Below are positions 12,446-25,700 of a DNA stretch of 64,000 nt, piece by piece. Under the pieces are notes generated by a model. That model saw nothing but the letters and a program-made list of their open reading frames with translations. It did no database searches and was not told the origin of the DNA. Made by a program: the position numbers and the translations under genes. The DNA comes from Atrichornis clamosus (taxonomy: Eukaryota; Chordata; Aves; Passeriformes; Menuridae): the NCBI GenBank assembly GCA_013400975.1, contig WBMZ01011390.1, positions 248,001 through 312,000 on the forward strand, given 5' to 3'. Every line of letters starts with the position of its first letter. Position 1 is the first letter of the stretch.

Positions 12446-15400
12446 AGCAGAAAAACTGGATTGAGGTTGAGTTCCATAAACCTCAGTTGGAATGAGAGCC
12501 TCTTGATACTCGAGCCAGAGTTAAGAAAAGGTGAAGCTGATGGACACTGTTCCTCAGTGTCTAGTACTTTCAAGTGAAATTTAGCAGGTGTTTCTTTTTT
12601 TCTACTGGGCTATAATCCATCAACCTTATTCAGTCAAATAATCTTCCTGATATCAGTGGGACAACCTTTGTGAAAAGGCAGAACTATTTATTCTACTGGT
12701 GGCACAGAGCTTTCCTGATATATAATGGCAAAGAAACAGAGGATTTATGGCTGTAATATCATCTGACTTCTGTATCCAAAATTTGAAACATGAAGGATAA
12801 AATATGCTTTCTCTGTTGGAGAAAAAAGGCAGAGGAATTACTTTCTTGGCATATACGTTAGAAATGGCAGCACTGGTGAGATTATATCTGTTATCTTCAA
12901 AATTGCTTTAAACCAGAAGCTTGGGTAACAAAGGACAGAAGTTACTTTCATATTAGCATATATGTCATGTTTAATCAATCAAAAGAGAACTGTAATTACT
13001 TTACTCTCTTCTTAGCTAACTTTAAAGAAAGGAAGTCATGAACCTATAAAGTAAATGTCATCCTGTTTAGATAGTTATAGTTTTATAGGTAATTTGTTGC
13101 AGATTTTATGCAGATAATTTATAATTATTTCCTTTCATGCTCATCTTTTAGCCTGGAGTCCAGTTTTAACACAAACATAAGGACTGCAGATGCAGAGAAA
13201 GTATCAATGAAACAACCTAATTTTTTTTCCCCAAATTTGGTGCACACATTTACAAGTTTATCAGCCACTGTACAGCTACTGAACTTGCCAGTAGTTTGAG
13301 CTGCATATGCAATATCAAAGTGAAAAATCAAGTGGTGGTAATAATTAGTAGGCTTGGTTAGATGGCCTATGACTTTCAGGAGGCATTTGCATGAGAAGGA
13401 ATTCATTTCTTCTCCCAGCCTGAGCCCTTGGTATCACTTTGTGTTGGGTACTTTGCAGTAGGTGGTTTCCAGCACATCATGCTGCTGCTGTGAAAGACAC
13501 AAATTGCACAGTCTGTTGAGCAGGGAACTTTAAATTGTCAAATATGTTGAACTGCACATACAGCAGCAAGATGACTGTGTTTGAAAATAGTCTCAAATTG
13601 CCACAGCTGCTTGACTTTAGCATGTTTCCCACCACAAAATAGTCTGTATTTTCTGCTTCATGGATAAAACCCCTATGTTGGAAAAATTCTGAAGTAGTCC
13701 TGGGAAGAAAAACAGAAATTGTATTTATGCAAGACAAGATTTGTTACAAATGCTTGCTGGCATTATAAGATAATTTAGTTTTCTTTTGCTCTTTAAAAAC
13801 CTCTTATAGAGTTAAGAGGCGGAAAACTAGTATTCCTAAATATTTTAAAATGTTAAGCCAAAATGTGGATTTGATTTGTTACGAGTATTGGCAGTCTGAC
13901 TGTTGACCATCCTTTCTCTTCCAACCTGCAATAAATTCCAGAAAAAATCTATTATTTCATCACTCACCAAACTGGAATGATGAAAATACGCACCAGGGAA
14001 ATGCTCCCCAGCCATGAGAGATATCGATTAGACTCTAAAGCATTGCATGTCCTTTGCTTTGCTGAGACCCCAAGGAGTCCCATGGAGGGCTGGATAATGG
14101 CATGGATGCTTCAGAGCTGGTCTTCTCTTTTCCGTGAAGGAAGGGCCAGATGTCAGCACAAACCTATCAGACTGGTTAAATCAAAGGTAGCATGCAAGCA
14201 GTGATATGCAGGTGGACACTGTCCACCTGCCTGTGCCTGCTTGGCCTAAAGTACTAAATAGCCATTTACTTGTGGGTTGATTAACAAAACCTTTGACATG
14301 AGTCTGGAGTGAGGTTTAAACTTCTGTTTCGGGATCCATAGGGTAAAATGCTTAACCAGCTTTAACCTCTCTGCAACAGCTCCCTTCAGGCTGTTATGAA
14401 ACATGAATTCATCTGACCTCTTCAAGGTCTGTTTATATCTTCCTGTCTGGGAGATCCAGTCATTCCTTCCTTCAGCCTGCCGCAGACAAATGAATATCTC
14501 ATGGTACTGTCATATAAAAAGCTACTTAAAACATTTCAAAGCCAAAAGGGCTGCTAGTTTATACTCTTTGAAAAATCAACACAGTGTCTAAACAGCTCCA
14601 TAATACACAAGGTTTCAACTGCTTGGATTTATTTCTTTCCAGCTCTGGGGTTTTTTTATTCTTTTTGACCAATATGTTATCTAAGTTCCCAGTATATTTC
14701 ATTTCTATAGTGTTAAGGATTAACTTGTCCAGCCAGAGGATGCTTCAGCTGCATGTCCAATTCATTACATTATGAGACTGAATTGTCAAAAATATTAAGC
14801 ACCCTAAAGTCCAAGAGCAGCACGTGATACCTGAGAGTACAACATACATGTGCCTTAGCTCTGGTGGCCAAACACAAGAAGCCAGCATTGGTAACACAGA
14901 AAAAGGCCATGGCCCTATCCACCAGCTGCCAAACAATGGATTATTGCCATATACAGGGCTGGACTGGGAATGAAACTATTGCCTTTTGCAGCTCTTGTGC
15001 TTTGGCCTTGACGGCAGGACCCAGGAGAGGTGAATGTTGTGCCTGACCCTGCGACTGGCCAGTTACTGCTGTTCCTCTCCAGTCTCCTGCATCTCCTCGG
15101 CGTCAAACCTGAGCTGTGAGTGCTCAGCTCGTCTGCAAACTGGGCAAGAGTCCTATCATTTAGTGTTACATTTGCTGGTCAGAGGTGATTTAAGCTGATG
15201 CCAAGCCAGGTGTTGGTATGCTGGATGGGAGATATATTGGATATATGGCGAAATGTTGGATCTACGTTGCCTTACCATGAGGTTAACAAAACAGGAGTAA
15301 AGGCAAAGCGTGAGATAGAGATAAAAGGCAGGAGTAGAGGAGAGTAAGAGTGTGAATGTGCTGGGAGGTCCTTCCTTTCCCACCCTTGAGGGTAAATCCA

Positions 15401-17230
15401 TCATTCTGGTCCAGTCTAGGCTGAGTAATTGAAGAATGCTCATGAAAATAATTTGGGAATTGATGAGAGGGTGTAAGAAATAATTCCACACATTGCTAAG
15501 AAGATAGGATTTTTGAATTATAAGTAGTCCAAATCCCAAATTTTGGAAGGCTGTAAGAAAGAGTGAGGCTGCGTGAAGTTACTATACTGTGAGAAGACAG
15601 GAGCAGCTGTGGAGAAACCACAAGAAGGTGTGAGATAAAAACAGGTTAGAAAAAAGAAAGGATAAAGACTTAAGAAGGAGCAAAGAAAGTGAAGGAAGGA
15701 AAACAAAAGTTATCAAAAAAAACAGAGAAACATGGAAAGAAAAAGCAGAAAGAAGACGGAAGGTAAAAGTTCTAGATGATGAGGAAGGAGGAGGTACTGG
15801 TAAAGCAATAACTGCTTGGTGGAGCCATCCCCTGGGGCCTCCTGACTGCTCCCAGCCTGCTCTGCCACCTCAACTGCTGGTGGTCTGTGTCTACAGAACC
15901 GTCTTAATTTTTTATCCCCTTTCTATCAACAGCATATCACCAGTGCTAAAGAGCACTCATCGTCTTTAAAATTCTATAAAATTCAAAACAAAACAAAGTT
16001 TGAGGGGGAAAAAAGGAGTTAAAAAGAGCTAATTCAATTAGTAGCAAAAATTACTAAATAACCAAGGATTCTGAAGTCATACAAATACTTAAGAGCCAAG
16101 AATGCAGATAATTTGACTCATTTATTGATTTCATTCAATACTGATTACTTACATATTCAGTATAACCTCACATACATATTTAACTCAGGTACAGTGACAT
16201 CATTTTCACCTTGAATCTTATTTATATATAGCAACAGTGTCTTTTTAAAATCTAAGATGTACTAATTTAAAATAAGCCTACTAGCTCTAACTAGTGGATT
16301 ATTATACATGAATAGTGCAGGTCCTCACAGTAAAAGAAGCATTATTGACTACAGAAAGTACTTCAAATATTTTTAATCTATTTTTTCTCTTTTTCCTTTT
16401 TTTCCCTTGTTTCAGGTTGTGCTATTTTGACTAGGATAGCTTATTGAATTCTTCTACCATTTTACCTCTTTCCCCCCATAAATCTATACATTTTTATATT
16501 TTCTATAATTTCTTTGGGGGCTGTTTCCTTTGTAACATATGAGAATATTTTAATTTGGTTTTCTCTCCATTCCAATCATTTGGGGTTAAATTTTCTCTAA
16601 TAGCCTAATCCCAGTCCAAATAAGTTTAATGAGAAAACTCCAATGTGATAAAATGGAACCACATTTTCCCTCTTAAGCCTGCACAGCAGACTTTTCTGGC
16701 ATAATTGTGTCGTTCAAGGGTAGAATGAGGTGTGATCCGTGGCAGGCACAAGCGAAAGCTTTCAATGTCGTTACAGGTAAAATGGCAAAAATACCCTATT
16801 GCCATTTCCATTCTACTTTGTTTGGCAAGCCTGAGAAAAGTTATAGCATCAAGAGAGGAGTTTAGTTGTCACAAGTTGCTTTTCCAGTACAATGGGAAGA
16901 TATTTCTATTCCAGAAAAGCCTTCCAAGTGTGGGCCTGGACTGAATTATGCCCGTGTAAATTGAGCCTAATTCCGCCACCGTCGCGCAGCAAAGGTCGTG
17001 TTCACTCCTGGTGCCCACCAGGGAGCTGGGAGATGGGCTGGAGAAAAGGCTGCTACAGCTCCCTGTGCTCTCTGGGTGAAAATAAGTCCCCTGCCCTCTG
17101 TCCAGGCTGCGGTAGGAGCCCAAGGAGACACGGTGTTCCCAGGCAGCCATACTCCCAAAGTCTGAGCCAACGCACTCCAAGTGACAACCTCTTACAGACA
17201 TGCCCCTCTCACGTGCTTTCTGTTATGCCT
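12446..17230. other. Unassigned stretch with purine tract and GC-richer patches
   Basis: It holds a small perfect hairpin at 14208-14230 (listed separately), a GC-richer patch at about 14820-15130, a strongly purine-rich tract at about 15590-15790, and a second GC-richer patch at about 16960-17200 with CpGs near 16975-16995. A very good 3' splice-site-like sequence ends at 16415 (a pyrimidine tract of about 35 bases then CAG), but all three frames after it close quickly. No protein-like frame was found. Confidence 0.5.
14208..14230. repeat. Perfect 10-bp inverted repeat with 3-base loop, two E-boxes
   Basis: The arms 'gcaggtggac' and 'gtccacctgc' are exact inverted copies around 'act'. Each arm contains CAGGTG/CACCTG, the E-box type bound by ZEB and SNAI repressors. 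Roughly 0.2 such hairpins are expected by chance in a window this size, so it may be coincidental. Confidence 0.7.
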
Positions 17231-17280
17231 CTTTTCTTTGATCTCCTCTGCCTGCAACAGAGAAGGAGATCAAAGAAAAG
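17231..17280. repeat. Perfect 17-bp inverted repeat (hairpin), 16-base spacer
   Basis: The left arm 17231-17247 'cttttctttgatctcct' and the right arm 17264-17280 'aggagatcaaagaaaag' are exact reverse complements, separated by 16 bases. The match stops cleanly at both ends. By a simple 4^n estimate a perfect arm this long is very unlikely by chance in 64 kb, though the biased composition raises the odds somewhat. It is too short a stem for a normal microRNA precursor. A template-switch mutation is a plausible origin. Confidence 0.9.
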
Positions 17281-20200
17281 CTGAGCTCTGCCTCTTATCT
17301 CTGAACTCCTGTGTCTTTTCTTTCCCTTTTTTCTTTTTATGTCTGACAATTGCAGGGAAAGTGAGACATGGAGGGAGTTTCACTGTACCAATCCCAGCCT
17401 GCTCCAACCCCAGCCCAGAGCTGCAAGGGGGCTCTTGCACTGTTGCCTGAAGCTGCTGACCTCTGAAAAATGCTAAAGGTGGGAAAGCAAAGTTTCTTGG
17501 TTTAACTTCACGGGAGCAATATCTTGGTTCTTATCAAGGACATCAGGGTGCAAGAAAGCATTTCAGCATTTCAGTTCCTTCTAAAGAGTCAGCTGTAGCC
17601 CTAAAAGTCACAGCAACTTAGTTAATGAGCATGAAACCTGTGTTTTTCTAGATTAAATATAAAAGAACTTCTGAGCTAATGGTATTACTTGCAAAAAGGT
17701 AGAAAATACAGTCATGCTGAAGAGCAGATGTTCTGTGACAGCTGGAGGAGACCTAACCAAAGCCAAATCAGTTCAGATTTGTCAGTGTCAACAGCGTTTT
17801 GCCCTTAACTCTTATGCTTTACACATCTTTTCATATGTCTTTTCTCATTAGCCACATGGAAGAGACATTATCATAGCGTTCCTACCTAGATGGTCTCAAT
17901 CTTCCAATTGCCCATTATCCATAACTTCCAAGTGAAAGAAATTAATCTGTAACTTCAAAAAAACCCCTTATAAACCTGGTTTTCTTTTTGCAGTTCTGTG
18001 CACTCACAGGACTGATCCTTGCTTCAACTTGCCCAGGCATGGGGCTGTTTGAACTTTACCCACTTCCCCTCAAGCCCACTGACTTGAGCAGGGTGTATCT
18101 GCACTTCCCTACAAGAGTGTCTAGGCTGGTGTCCCAGTTCTGCTCCAGAGCCCGTGCTGGAAGCAAATCTGGTTGCCCTCATCTGCTGTGCTTCAGGTCA
18201 CAGCACGGAGCAGTCCCGAGGACATGAACTGGAGTTCTGTTGGCAGGAGCTAAGCTGGAGGGCTCCAATCACTACTTGCAGTCACAGCCCAGTGGTGGTG
18301 GACATTCAGCCACAGAAATGGTACGAAACAAACCCTTGAGTCACCTGGTGTTCGCTGGCAACCACGTGCTTCTCCCTGCAGGTCTGCTCCTGTTGCACCA
18401 CGATGCTCACAGCGATGGCTCAGAGCCCCAGCACACTTTATCTGAGAGGCTCAGTTCCTCCTCAGTGGCAGAGCATCATTTCTGAATGTGTCAGCTTCTT
18501 TCTGAATTTGCTGGACTCTGCATTTTAATATTAATGACTGATCTCACTTTGGGTTTTTCTAATGCTTCTGGGTTCATTAGGTCAAATTCAGGATCAAGAG
18601 CTGCATAAAAATACACTCTTTTTAGGAATAAATTAACCAGCACATTAAAAAAGTATCAAACCACATTATTTTATGCCAGTGAAGGATCCAAAACAAAACT
18701 TCACTGCCTTTGCAACCACATAAATAAGCTTTTAAAAGATGACTGCTTGTTGGAGAGCTGGTATGCACACATTAACAGATTTTTTTCTCTCCAGTGTACT
18801 GCTTTCATATTTTCAGTGGCAAATGAACTGAGACTTAAAATGAATGAGCTGTTTAAGAGTAACGTGTCTCCCCTTGCACCTGCATATGTTGATGGCTATC
18901 AGTAGAGCTCTGTAGCCAGAGTTTCAGTGGCTCCGATTCTTGTACCATGATTATTTTCTTTAGTAATGCATTTAAAAAGCACCAGCAGCCTGCCAAGGCT
19001 GCCACTCAGCATAGCAATTCCTGCTAAGCCCGAGACATCCTTGTTTATCTATTTCACTGTTCTTCAGAGCAAACAAACATCATGTGTAATTCTACCAATC
19101 TTATTTATCTTGATTTATGTGATTATGCATATGGTGCTAATTCTTGCCTTCAGCTGTGTTTGTTCAAATTACACACCCTTCCCTTAAAAATGCTATTGTA
19201 CTTTTGGAGATTGATCTCTTTAATTCCATGTTTACATTCATTTTCATGCTGTTCAGTTGACTTCCTTTTTATATTTCTAGAGCAGGAGCATTTGCTATAG
19301 TAGGCATGAGGCACATACACACGCCTTGAATCTATCTTGCTATCACTGTCTGTCTTTTAATACTCTTCCTGAATTTTTTAATCTGAAATATGAATAACAA
19401 TTTAATGCCTTCTGGAGGGGCAGAAGGGCTTCCATAAAAAATATCATCTCATATAAGTTGCATGGCAAAAGGATTTGTGATTTGAATTATTACTGAACCT
19501 CGCTGAGTATCCTTTCACAATCATTTGCATTTATAGTGCTATAGGAATAGGGTCTTTATGTAGCAGCTGTGGCATCAGAACTCTGTGGTTTCGGCTTTGG
19601 GCTTTGGAAGTTAAAATGCTGGGCTAGTTCAGCCCAAGCACATTTAGGAGGGTTCCTCAAAAACATGCTGGCAGCCCCCATAAGTCTGGTTTTTTTTCTT
19701 TTAAAGATAAGCTCACATTTCTTCTTGACACCTGCCAGCAGTTTGCTAACCAGCAGGTATAGATGTAGCCCTCACTGGTTGAACCCTTCAGTCAGCTTTG
19801 TCTCCTTGTCTAAGCTTGTACACAGCCAGGACCTCTGTGTGTGCTACGCTTGAGTTTCAGTCTCCCAGGTAATCAAACATTTGTGGTCTAATTTCAAGAA
19901 TGGCTGGCATGATGAGTCCTCTGCTTCTCTTCCAAATTCTCTGTGGTCCTGTGTGTTCACTGCACTTAATTCAGCTCCTGAGGGTCTCAGTGACAAAACT
20001 CTTGGAGCTCATGAAGGTAGACATCCCCAATTGCCTCATTGTTTCCAGTGGAGGTAGGTCCTCAGATGATTGCCCTGTGGAGGAATTCCAACTCCACACC
20101 TTCTCACCCTCGCTCTCTGTACCCCGCAACCATACTGACATCTCAGCTATGTTTCTGCACTTACAGCTTAGGTTCAATGAATTCTTTTCCATTTCTTAGA

Positions 20201-22597
20201 GGACTTTTTCACTGTCGCTGCATTCTTTGAGATTTTCTGTCAGTGATCCAGGTCTTTTGTTCCTGTGCATACAGCTTGTGTGGGATTTATTGAAATGTGT
20301 GTCATTTGAGTAACCCAGCCCATACAGCACAAACATTCTTGTTTTCTCTGTTGTGAGCCACACATCTGGCCAGTTACACCCTTCCTAATGAACACTCCTG
20401 AAAAGATCTCCCAGTTCCTCTCCTGGAAGGTGTTGGTCTGTACCTTTATAATATTTGTAGACCATTAGAAGAAAGGAAAATCAGGGTGGGGAACCAGGAG
20501 TTTGCTAATGGTCATCTGAACCAGTAGTCAGATTCTTTTGGATAAAAATTAAAAACTGAAAACTTTTGACTCAGCTCTTTTTTTTCCAGCAGTCATTTCT
20601 TCTCACATTTCTTTTCACTTATTTTGATTAAATACTTAGGTAACCAAGCACCCATTTTTTATTGCAAATGAGATAAATCAGAAAGTTTTCAGTAATCCCA
20701 GCAATTTACAGCATTGTTTAAGAAAAGGCTTCTTCCTCCTCAGTGGAAACATCTCCAGAATATGTTAATTGCACATTCACAGTGACTTTTAGAGGACCTG
20801 CCCATTACTGATCCTGAGCCCATTTAATATGGGCACCTTAGTACAGGCTGTATGGGCAGACAGGGTTTACTAAATTAGAATGCAAGGGAGGACTATATCA
20901 ATTTAGCCTCAGTGAAATAGATAACTACTTTTATTTTAACATTTCTTATGTTGTCTCATGGATCCATCTTGTTGTGTGGTGTTGCACTGTTGCAATAAGA
21001 TGCATTTTGCTTGCAGAAAGCCCTGGAGCTCACTTCTCTCTTGGGGCCAAGGTAGGAGAGAGAAGATTTGAAGTGAGTATCTCCTGCACAACTGGCAGCC
21101 TGATCCCCAGGAAAGACACCAGTCACTTTAACTCTGCCCCCACCCCACTTTTTGTCAATAGAAAAGAAAGCTGCAAGAGGCAGACTCTATCTTCCAACTC
21201 TGCTCTTTCCTATGTTTTCTCCTTCTGTCCTTCCATCCTGTCTCCAAAATGCCCATGTTCTGGGAGAGGTATCTCTTGTACTGATGTGCTACAAGGAAGA
21301 GCTGCTGGTTTGCTGGGGCTTACAAAGGAGACAGGAGATTGCTTCTGTCTCTGTTCATTTTGCACCAGTCCATTTGCAGGGCAGATCTCCCTCAAGGAAA
21401 TGTGGAAGGGTTCTGTGTGGTGAGCACCGTGTTTGCAGCTTCTCTCTCATGACTAGCCCAGCTGAAGTCAGAGCAGGCAGGACCTACACACACGTTGAGT
21501 GTTCACAGGATGGAGCAGGATAAAGACAGAAAGCAGACCAAGCGAAGGGGAGCGAGTTAGATGTACAAGGCAGTGGTCAGGGTGATGATAGGCACACATG
21601 TTGTTAGTTCCTCTCCTCCTCCCTCCTGCCAACCACTAAAACAAGCAACATGTGATAGGAGGAGGAGAGGGGTGAAAATCCGAAACTGTGCTTGAAAAAA
21701 CCCCACCCATCTGTAATAGACACATATTTCATAGGTCTTGTTTAGGTTTCATTTACACTCTGGGAATTAATTTCTCTCTAGTACAGAGCCCTGTGGTCCA
21801 CTCCTGCTCCTTTTCAGCTCGGTGGAGGCAGGTGGCAATAATCTGAACTGCAGAGAACTGCAGTCTCCTCATTTAGGGAGGGAGAAATATTTCTTTTGGC
21901 AAGCAGAGGTGTGTCTGTGCTCCAAAGTCTTAGGTGTACTTAGTGAGGATGGATAAGAAGTGATGACTACATTTGAATTTCATGAGATGGCTCAACTTTC
22001 TGGTAGGTGTTTCTCAGATTTGAAGCAAAAGCAAATATGTTTTCAATTTCCAGTGAAAATTAATTCTGAAAAACATCAGTTTTACTGAATTTTCATTTCA
22101 CAATTTTGATTAAACAATTCTATTTTACTTCCTACATCATCGGCAAGGATTTCCAGAAGCATATTAGTGGCACACTACATCTGGTATAGTATCATTAAAA
22201 TCTTCCTATTTTAATATCTTAGTTATTCTTAAAGGATATTTATATTCACTACTGATAAAAAAGTCTTCATCTCCATTCTTTGATCAAACTCTCTCTTGTT
22301 TTGTAATAAGACAGTACAAGAATGTGCACTTGAGTTCACAAATAAGTGAAGTTTCTCTGTACGCTTAAAGAGTACAGCTTTAGTACGCAATTTTGTGGGG
22401 TGAGAGGACATTTAAATTTTAACAGCTTTATTCTGAAACAAGGCTTCAAGCACAGATGTAAATAATTCAGCACTCGAAAGCCTACAGTATCCTGCAATAG
22501 TTCCTTGTGTGCCTAGAATTTGTACAGGTAGACATGAAGGCAGACATTAAGCGGCTCTACCCACAGCGGTGTCACCATGAGGCTGAGCAGTTGTAGG
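17281..22597. other. Unassigned non-coding stretch
   Basis: It alternates between AT-rich sequence and moderately GC-rich blocks (about 18000-18480 and 20970-21540). The GC-richer blocks carry overlapping open frames of up to 149 codons (20974-21423, plus strand), none resembling a known protein. A purine/pyrimidine inverted repeat sits at 21610-21670. No transposon tail or RNA gene was recognised. Confidence 0.5.
21610..21670. repeat. 13-bp purine/pyrimidine inverted repeat, 35-base spacer
   Basis: 'cctctcctcctcc' at 21610-21622 is exactly inverted as 'ggaggaggagagg' at 21658-21670. Both arms are low-complexity, so chance is much more likely than for the 17-bp hairpin at 17.2 kb. Confidence 0.75.
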
Positions 22598-22715
22598 TGA
22601 GCCACGGAAATTCCCTGTCTGGTTGTCTGTAAAATGGGGATAAGCTATTCATTTCTCTGGAATGCTGTGATCCTCAAATAACGGATGATGTGAACATCTC
22701 TGTTGAAATACTGCA
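22598..22715 (+). mobile_element. MIR-like / CORE-SINE relic
   Basis: The central text 'tctgtaaaatggggataagc' matches the conserved 'catctgtaaaatggggataa' part of MIR-group SINEs. It is preceded by 'ccacggaaattccctgtctg' (compare 'cctcagtttccc') and followed by sequence resembling '...ctgtgaggat..aa...tgaa'. It is very diverged, as expected for an element that predates birds. No tRNA head is readable. Confidence 0.5.
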
Positions 22716-25700
22716 TCATTAATTTTCCATTACTCTTTTGCCAACGTTTGAAGACATTTAGATCTATGATGGTTCAGACTTTAAAGCTACCAGCAGTACT
22801 GCAATAACTGTTTTCAATTTTTAAAAAAAATCTTCTTTCCTACCCTCTTTCAAAACATTTGCAACTTGAGCCTCAAATGCATTCTTTCAGAAATAATTGA
22901 TTATGTTTCCTGTGCTTTGCTTCCTCAAATAATGTCAGACCATATTCAATAAGTAATTCAAACACAAGAAGAGTTCTCTGTCCCCTTTGTGTTTTGGAAG
23001 CAGGTTCCTGGATGCTGTCGCACTGTGACATGTTGACCAGGGGTCTCGACTGCTCTGTAACTCACCCAGGCAATAACAGCTTTGATCCCCTTGAGAAAAT
23101 AAAGCAGAAATCAGAACTGGAAGCCTTTGACAATCATGTTGTACAAAAGGGAGAATACAGTGAGCACAGTTCTTGAACTGCTGGGTTTCTGCAGCCTTCA
23201 CTCCAGGTGTTAGACTTTCATTTCAATCTGAAATTACATTAAAAGCAATTTTTAGAGAGTTGGTGGACTTTTTCTAGACTTTTTCCTTCTGTCAATAAAA
23301 AGTAAAATTCAGCTGATCTGAGGTTTCTCATAAAAATTAAAGTAGTTTTACACATATTTTTAAGTGGATGTGTTTATCTACTTTTTGTAGACGACACTAA
23401 TAAGCTGTGAGCTTTCCTGTGAGCAAAGCTCTTCACAGAGTCCAGCAGTGGGCAAATATTAATGAAACACATCATCCCAGGAATGTCCATATTATCACTT
23501 TTGTTTTAAAAGCTGTCCACAGTAATGAGCTCAACATAACCTTTTGCCCCTCAGATTTCTACAGAGTGATCCACCTGGCAAAGAGTTAAGTCCAGACCAT
23601 AAGTGCACAACACAGCCTGTAAGTGTCAGCATCTTTTCCTTGCAAACTGTGTGTGTGCATGTGTGTGTGTCTGAGTGCATGTTTTAAAGACTTTGCCTAA
23701 TCACACCTCACTTATTTATAAGTAGAACATGTGGTTTAACTTTGCACCCACTTTTCTACTAGAAGACTAAATGTTAACACCCAGGGACACCTGTCTTAGA
23801 TTAGTGAACAGTTTACTACAAATGATGGAACCAAACTGATGGGATTATACTTGGTTCAGAAGCTCAGAATTGAATCAAACAAGCTTTTGTCTTTTCTTTC
23901 TTTATTTATTTGAAAGTACAGAAGATTACTCTAAAAACGAAGGGAAAATGTGTCTATAATGCTGTAGTTAAAAAACATCTGACAAGTTTTGCTGACATGT
24001 TTTCTGTGTGGAAAGACCTGAAAATCTCATGTCCACTTGACAAGAGCATTTTTGTCATTCCACAGTGGCAAAACAAGTGCAAAATGTGAAGTGGTCTGCA
24101 CATATGGCCTTAGAGGGCACTGAGGTTTGGTGAGGGTCAACTTTTTTTGGATCTGGGTAAATTTCATGGTCCCAGCTGTCCAGATGATTTGCAGAGGACA
24201 CCAATATACTGAAGCAACCTGCTGTGAATCTTCATCCAAACAGGTTAATGCATGGCAGGCACCCTGTATGGTTCTCAACAACTTCACAAAAATAAAACAA
24301 ACTTTCACCAGCACTAGCTACCTTGAGCTTTCCTCTCCTTGTCTTCTCATGGACTGGATATAAATTTGGATATAAATTACATAACTCTTCTATGATCATC
24401 TAAAACTCTCTTCTTCCATAAATACCAGTTAATCCTCCAGAGTATTGTCATGGAAAGAGTTATATTTTTATGGATACTGTGTTTTTTAGTTGCTGAGTTA
24501 AAAATCCAAGTACTTAGGTACAGCCATGATTGAAATTTATTTTTTTTTACAAATGTAATATTAAAGAGGCAACAATAGATTTCTTTTTTAATGCTTTCAG
24601 CCACTGCCCAAATACACACATGTGTGTCTGCACACTTACACATGCATTCATACTAACACACACAAGGGCACACATATATGTACATTATTACTTTGCACTT
24701 AGATTCTTGACTCTCTTTTGTCTCTGTGTATGTCTAATATTTTTCTTTGCCATCAACCTCTGCTTATCAATGTCCCTCTTTATTTGATTAGTGTTGTGAA
24801 CTGCTTTGGAGTAAATACGTGGAGGAGTGGGAAAAAAATGGAATTAATAGAGATAAATTAGTTGCTTTTCTGAATTCCTTCATATTGCCTGTTGCTGTGC
24901 CCACTGAACCTTTCTCCTTTCCCAGGGTATTTTTGTGGTGTCAAATACTTCAGCAAGGCTTTGTCATTTCTCTGGAATGCACACTGCATGGTTTCTGTAA
25001 TATTGTTGCTGTCATGTTTTCAAACCTCTATTTTAGATGTCTTTGCTGACACAAATTGGAGTAATTTAAGAGGCAACTTACAAATAACTTATTTTTCTAT
25101 ATTTTATTATGATCCCTTAATTGCTGATTCACAGACGTGAATGGAGCAGCACCATCGAACTTCTGCCCTTTTCAACATTCTAGTCACAAGGGACTCAAGG
25201 TATTTCTCTTCATGCTGAAAAATGGTATCAATTGCTTTCATATTCGATTATCCAAGTACAGACTATTTTTCTGCCAAAGGAAAGCTCACTGTTTAATTGT
25301 GGGCACACAGAAAAATAAGATACAAAGTGCTGGCACAAAACTGGACATTTAGAACCATGGGGCTGCACCTTATACAGTTTATTATAACATGGTAATCCTG
25401 GGTGATTCAAATATTCTGCCTCGTGTCTCGGCACAGAACACTGTGGAACTCTTGGTGGCAAGCTGGCAGACACCGTCCCACCAGTGCCTTCCTCCAGGTA
25501 AATGTGATTCCCAGAAGTTCCTGTCACCCACTGCTCACTGCCTCTCCTCCAGCTGTCCCACTCCTTCATCACACCACAGCAAAACCTCCACGGCACCAGC
25601 AAAGAAGTGGCCTTTTATCCTAATTCCTCATGCTGTTTCACTGTACTTTTCCATGCTGGGGTGCCCCTCAGGAGAAGTTGGTGTGAAGCCATTCCCTGCA

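Noticed and set aside
13905..13945. CR1 tail-like 'gttgaccatcctttctcttccaac'
   Set aside because: Only 'ttccaac' and spacing fit; flanks do not match.
17231..17280. MicroRNA precursor
   Set aside because: A 17-bp stem with a 16-base loop and no pairing beyond the arms is too short for a normal precursor hairpin.
20974..21523. 149- and 123-codon overlapping plus-strand frames
   Set aside because: Two different frames of the same strand are open together with a third on the other strand, and no domain is recognisable. Composition effect or chance.
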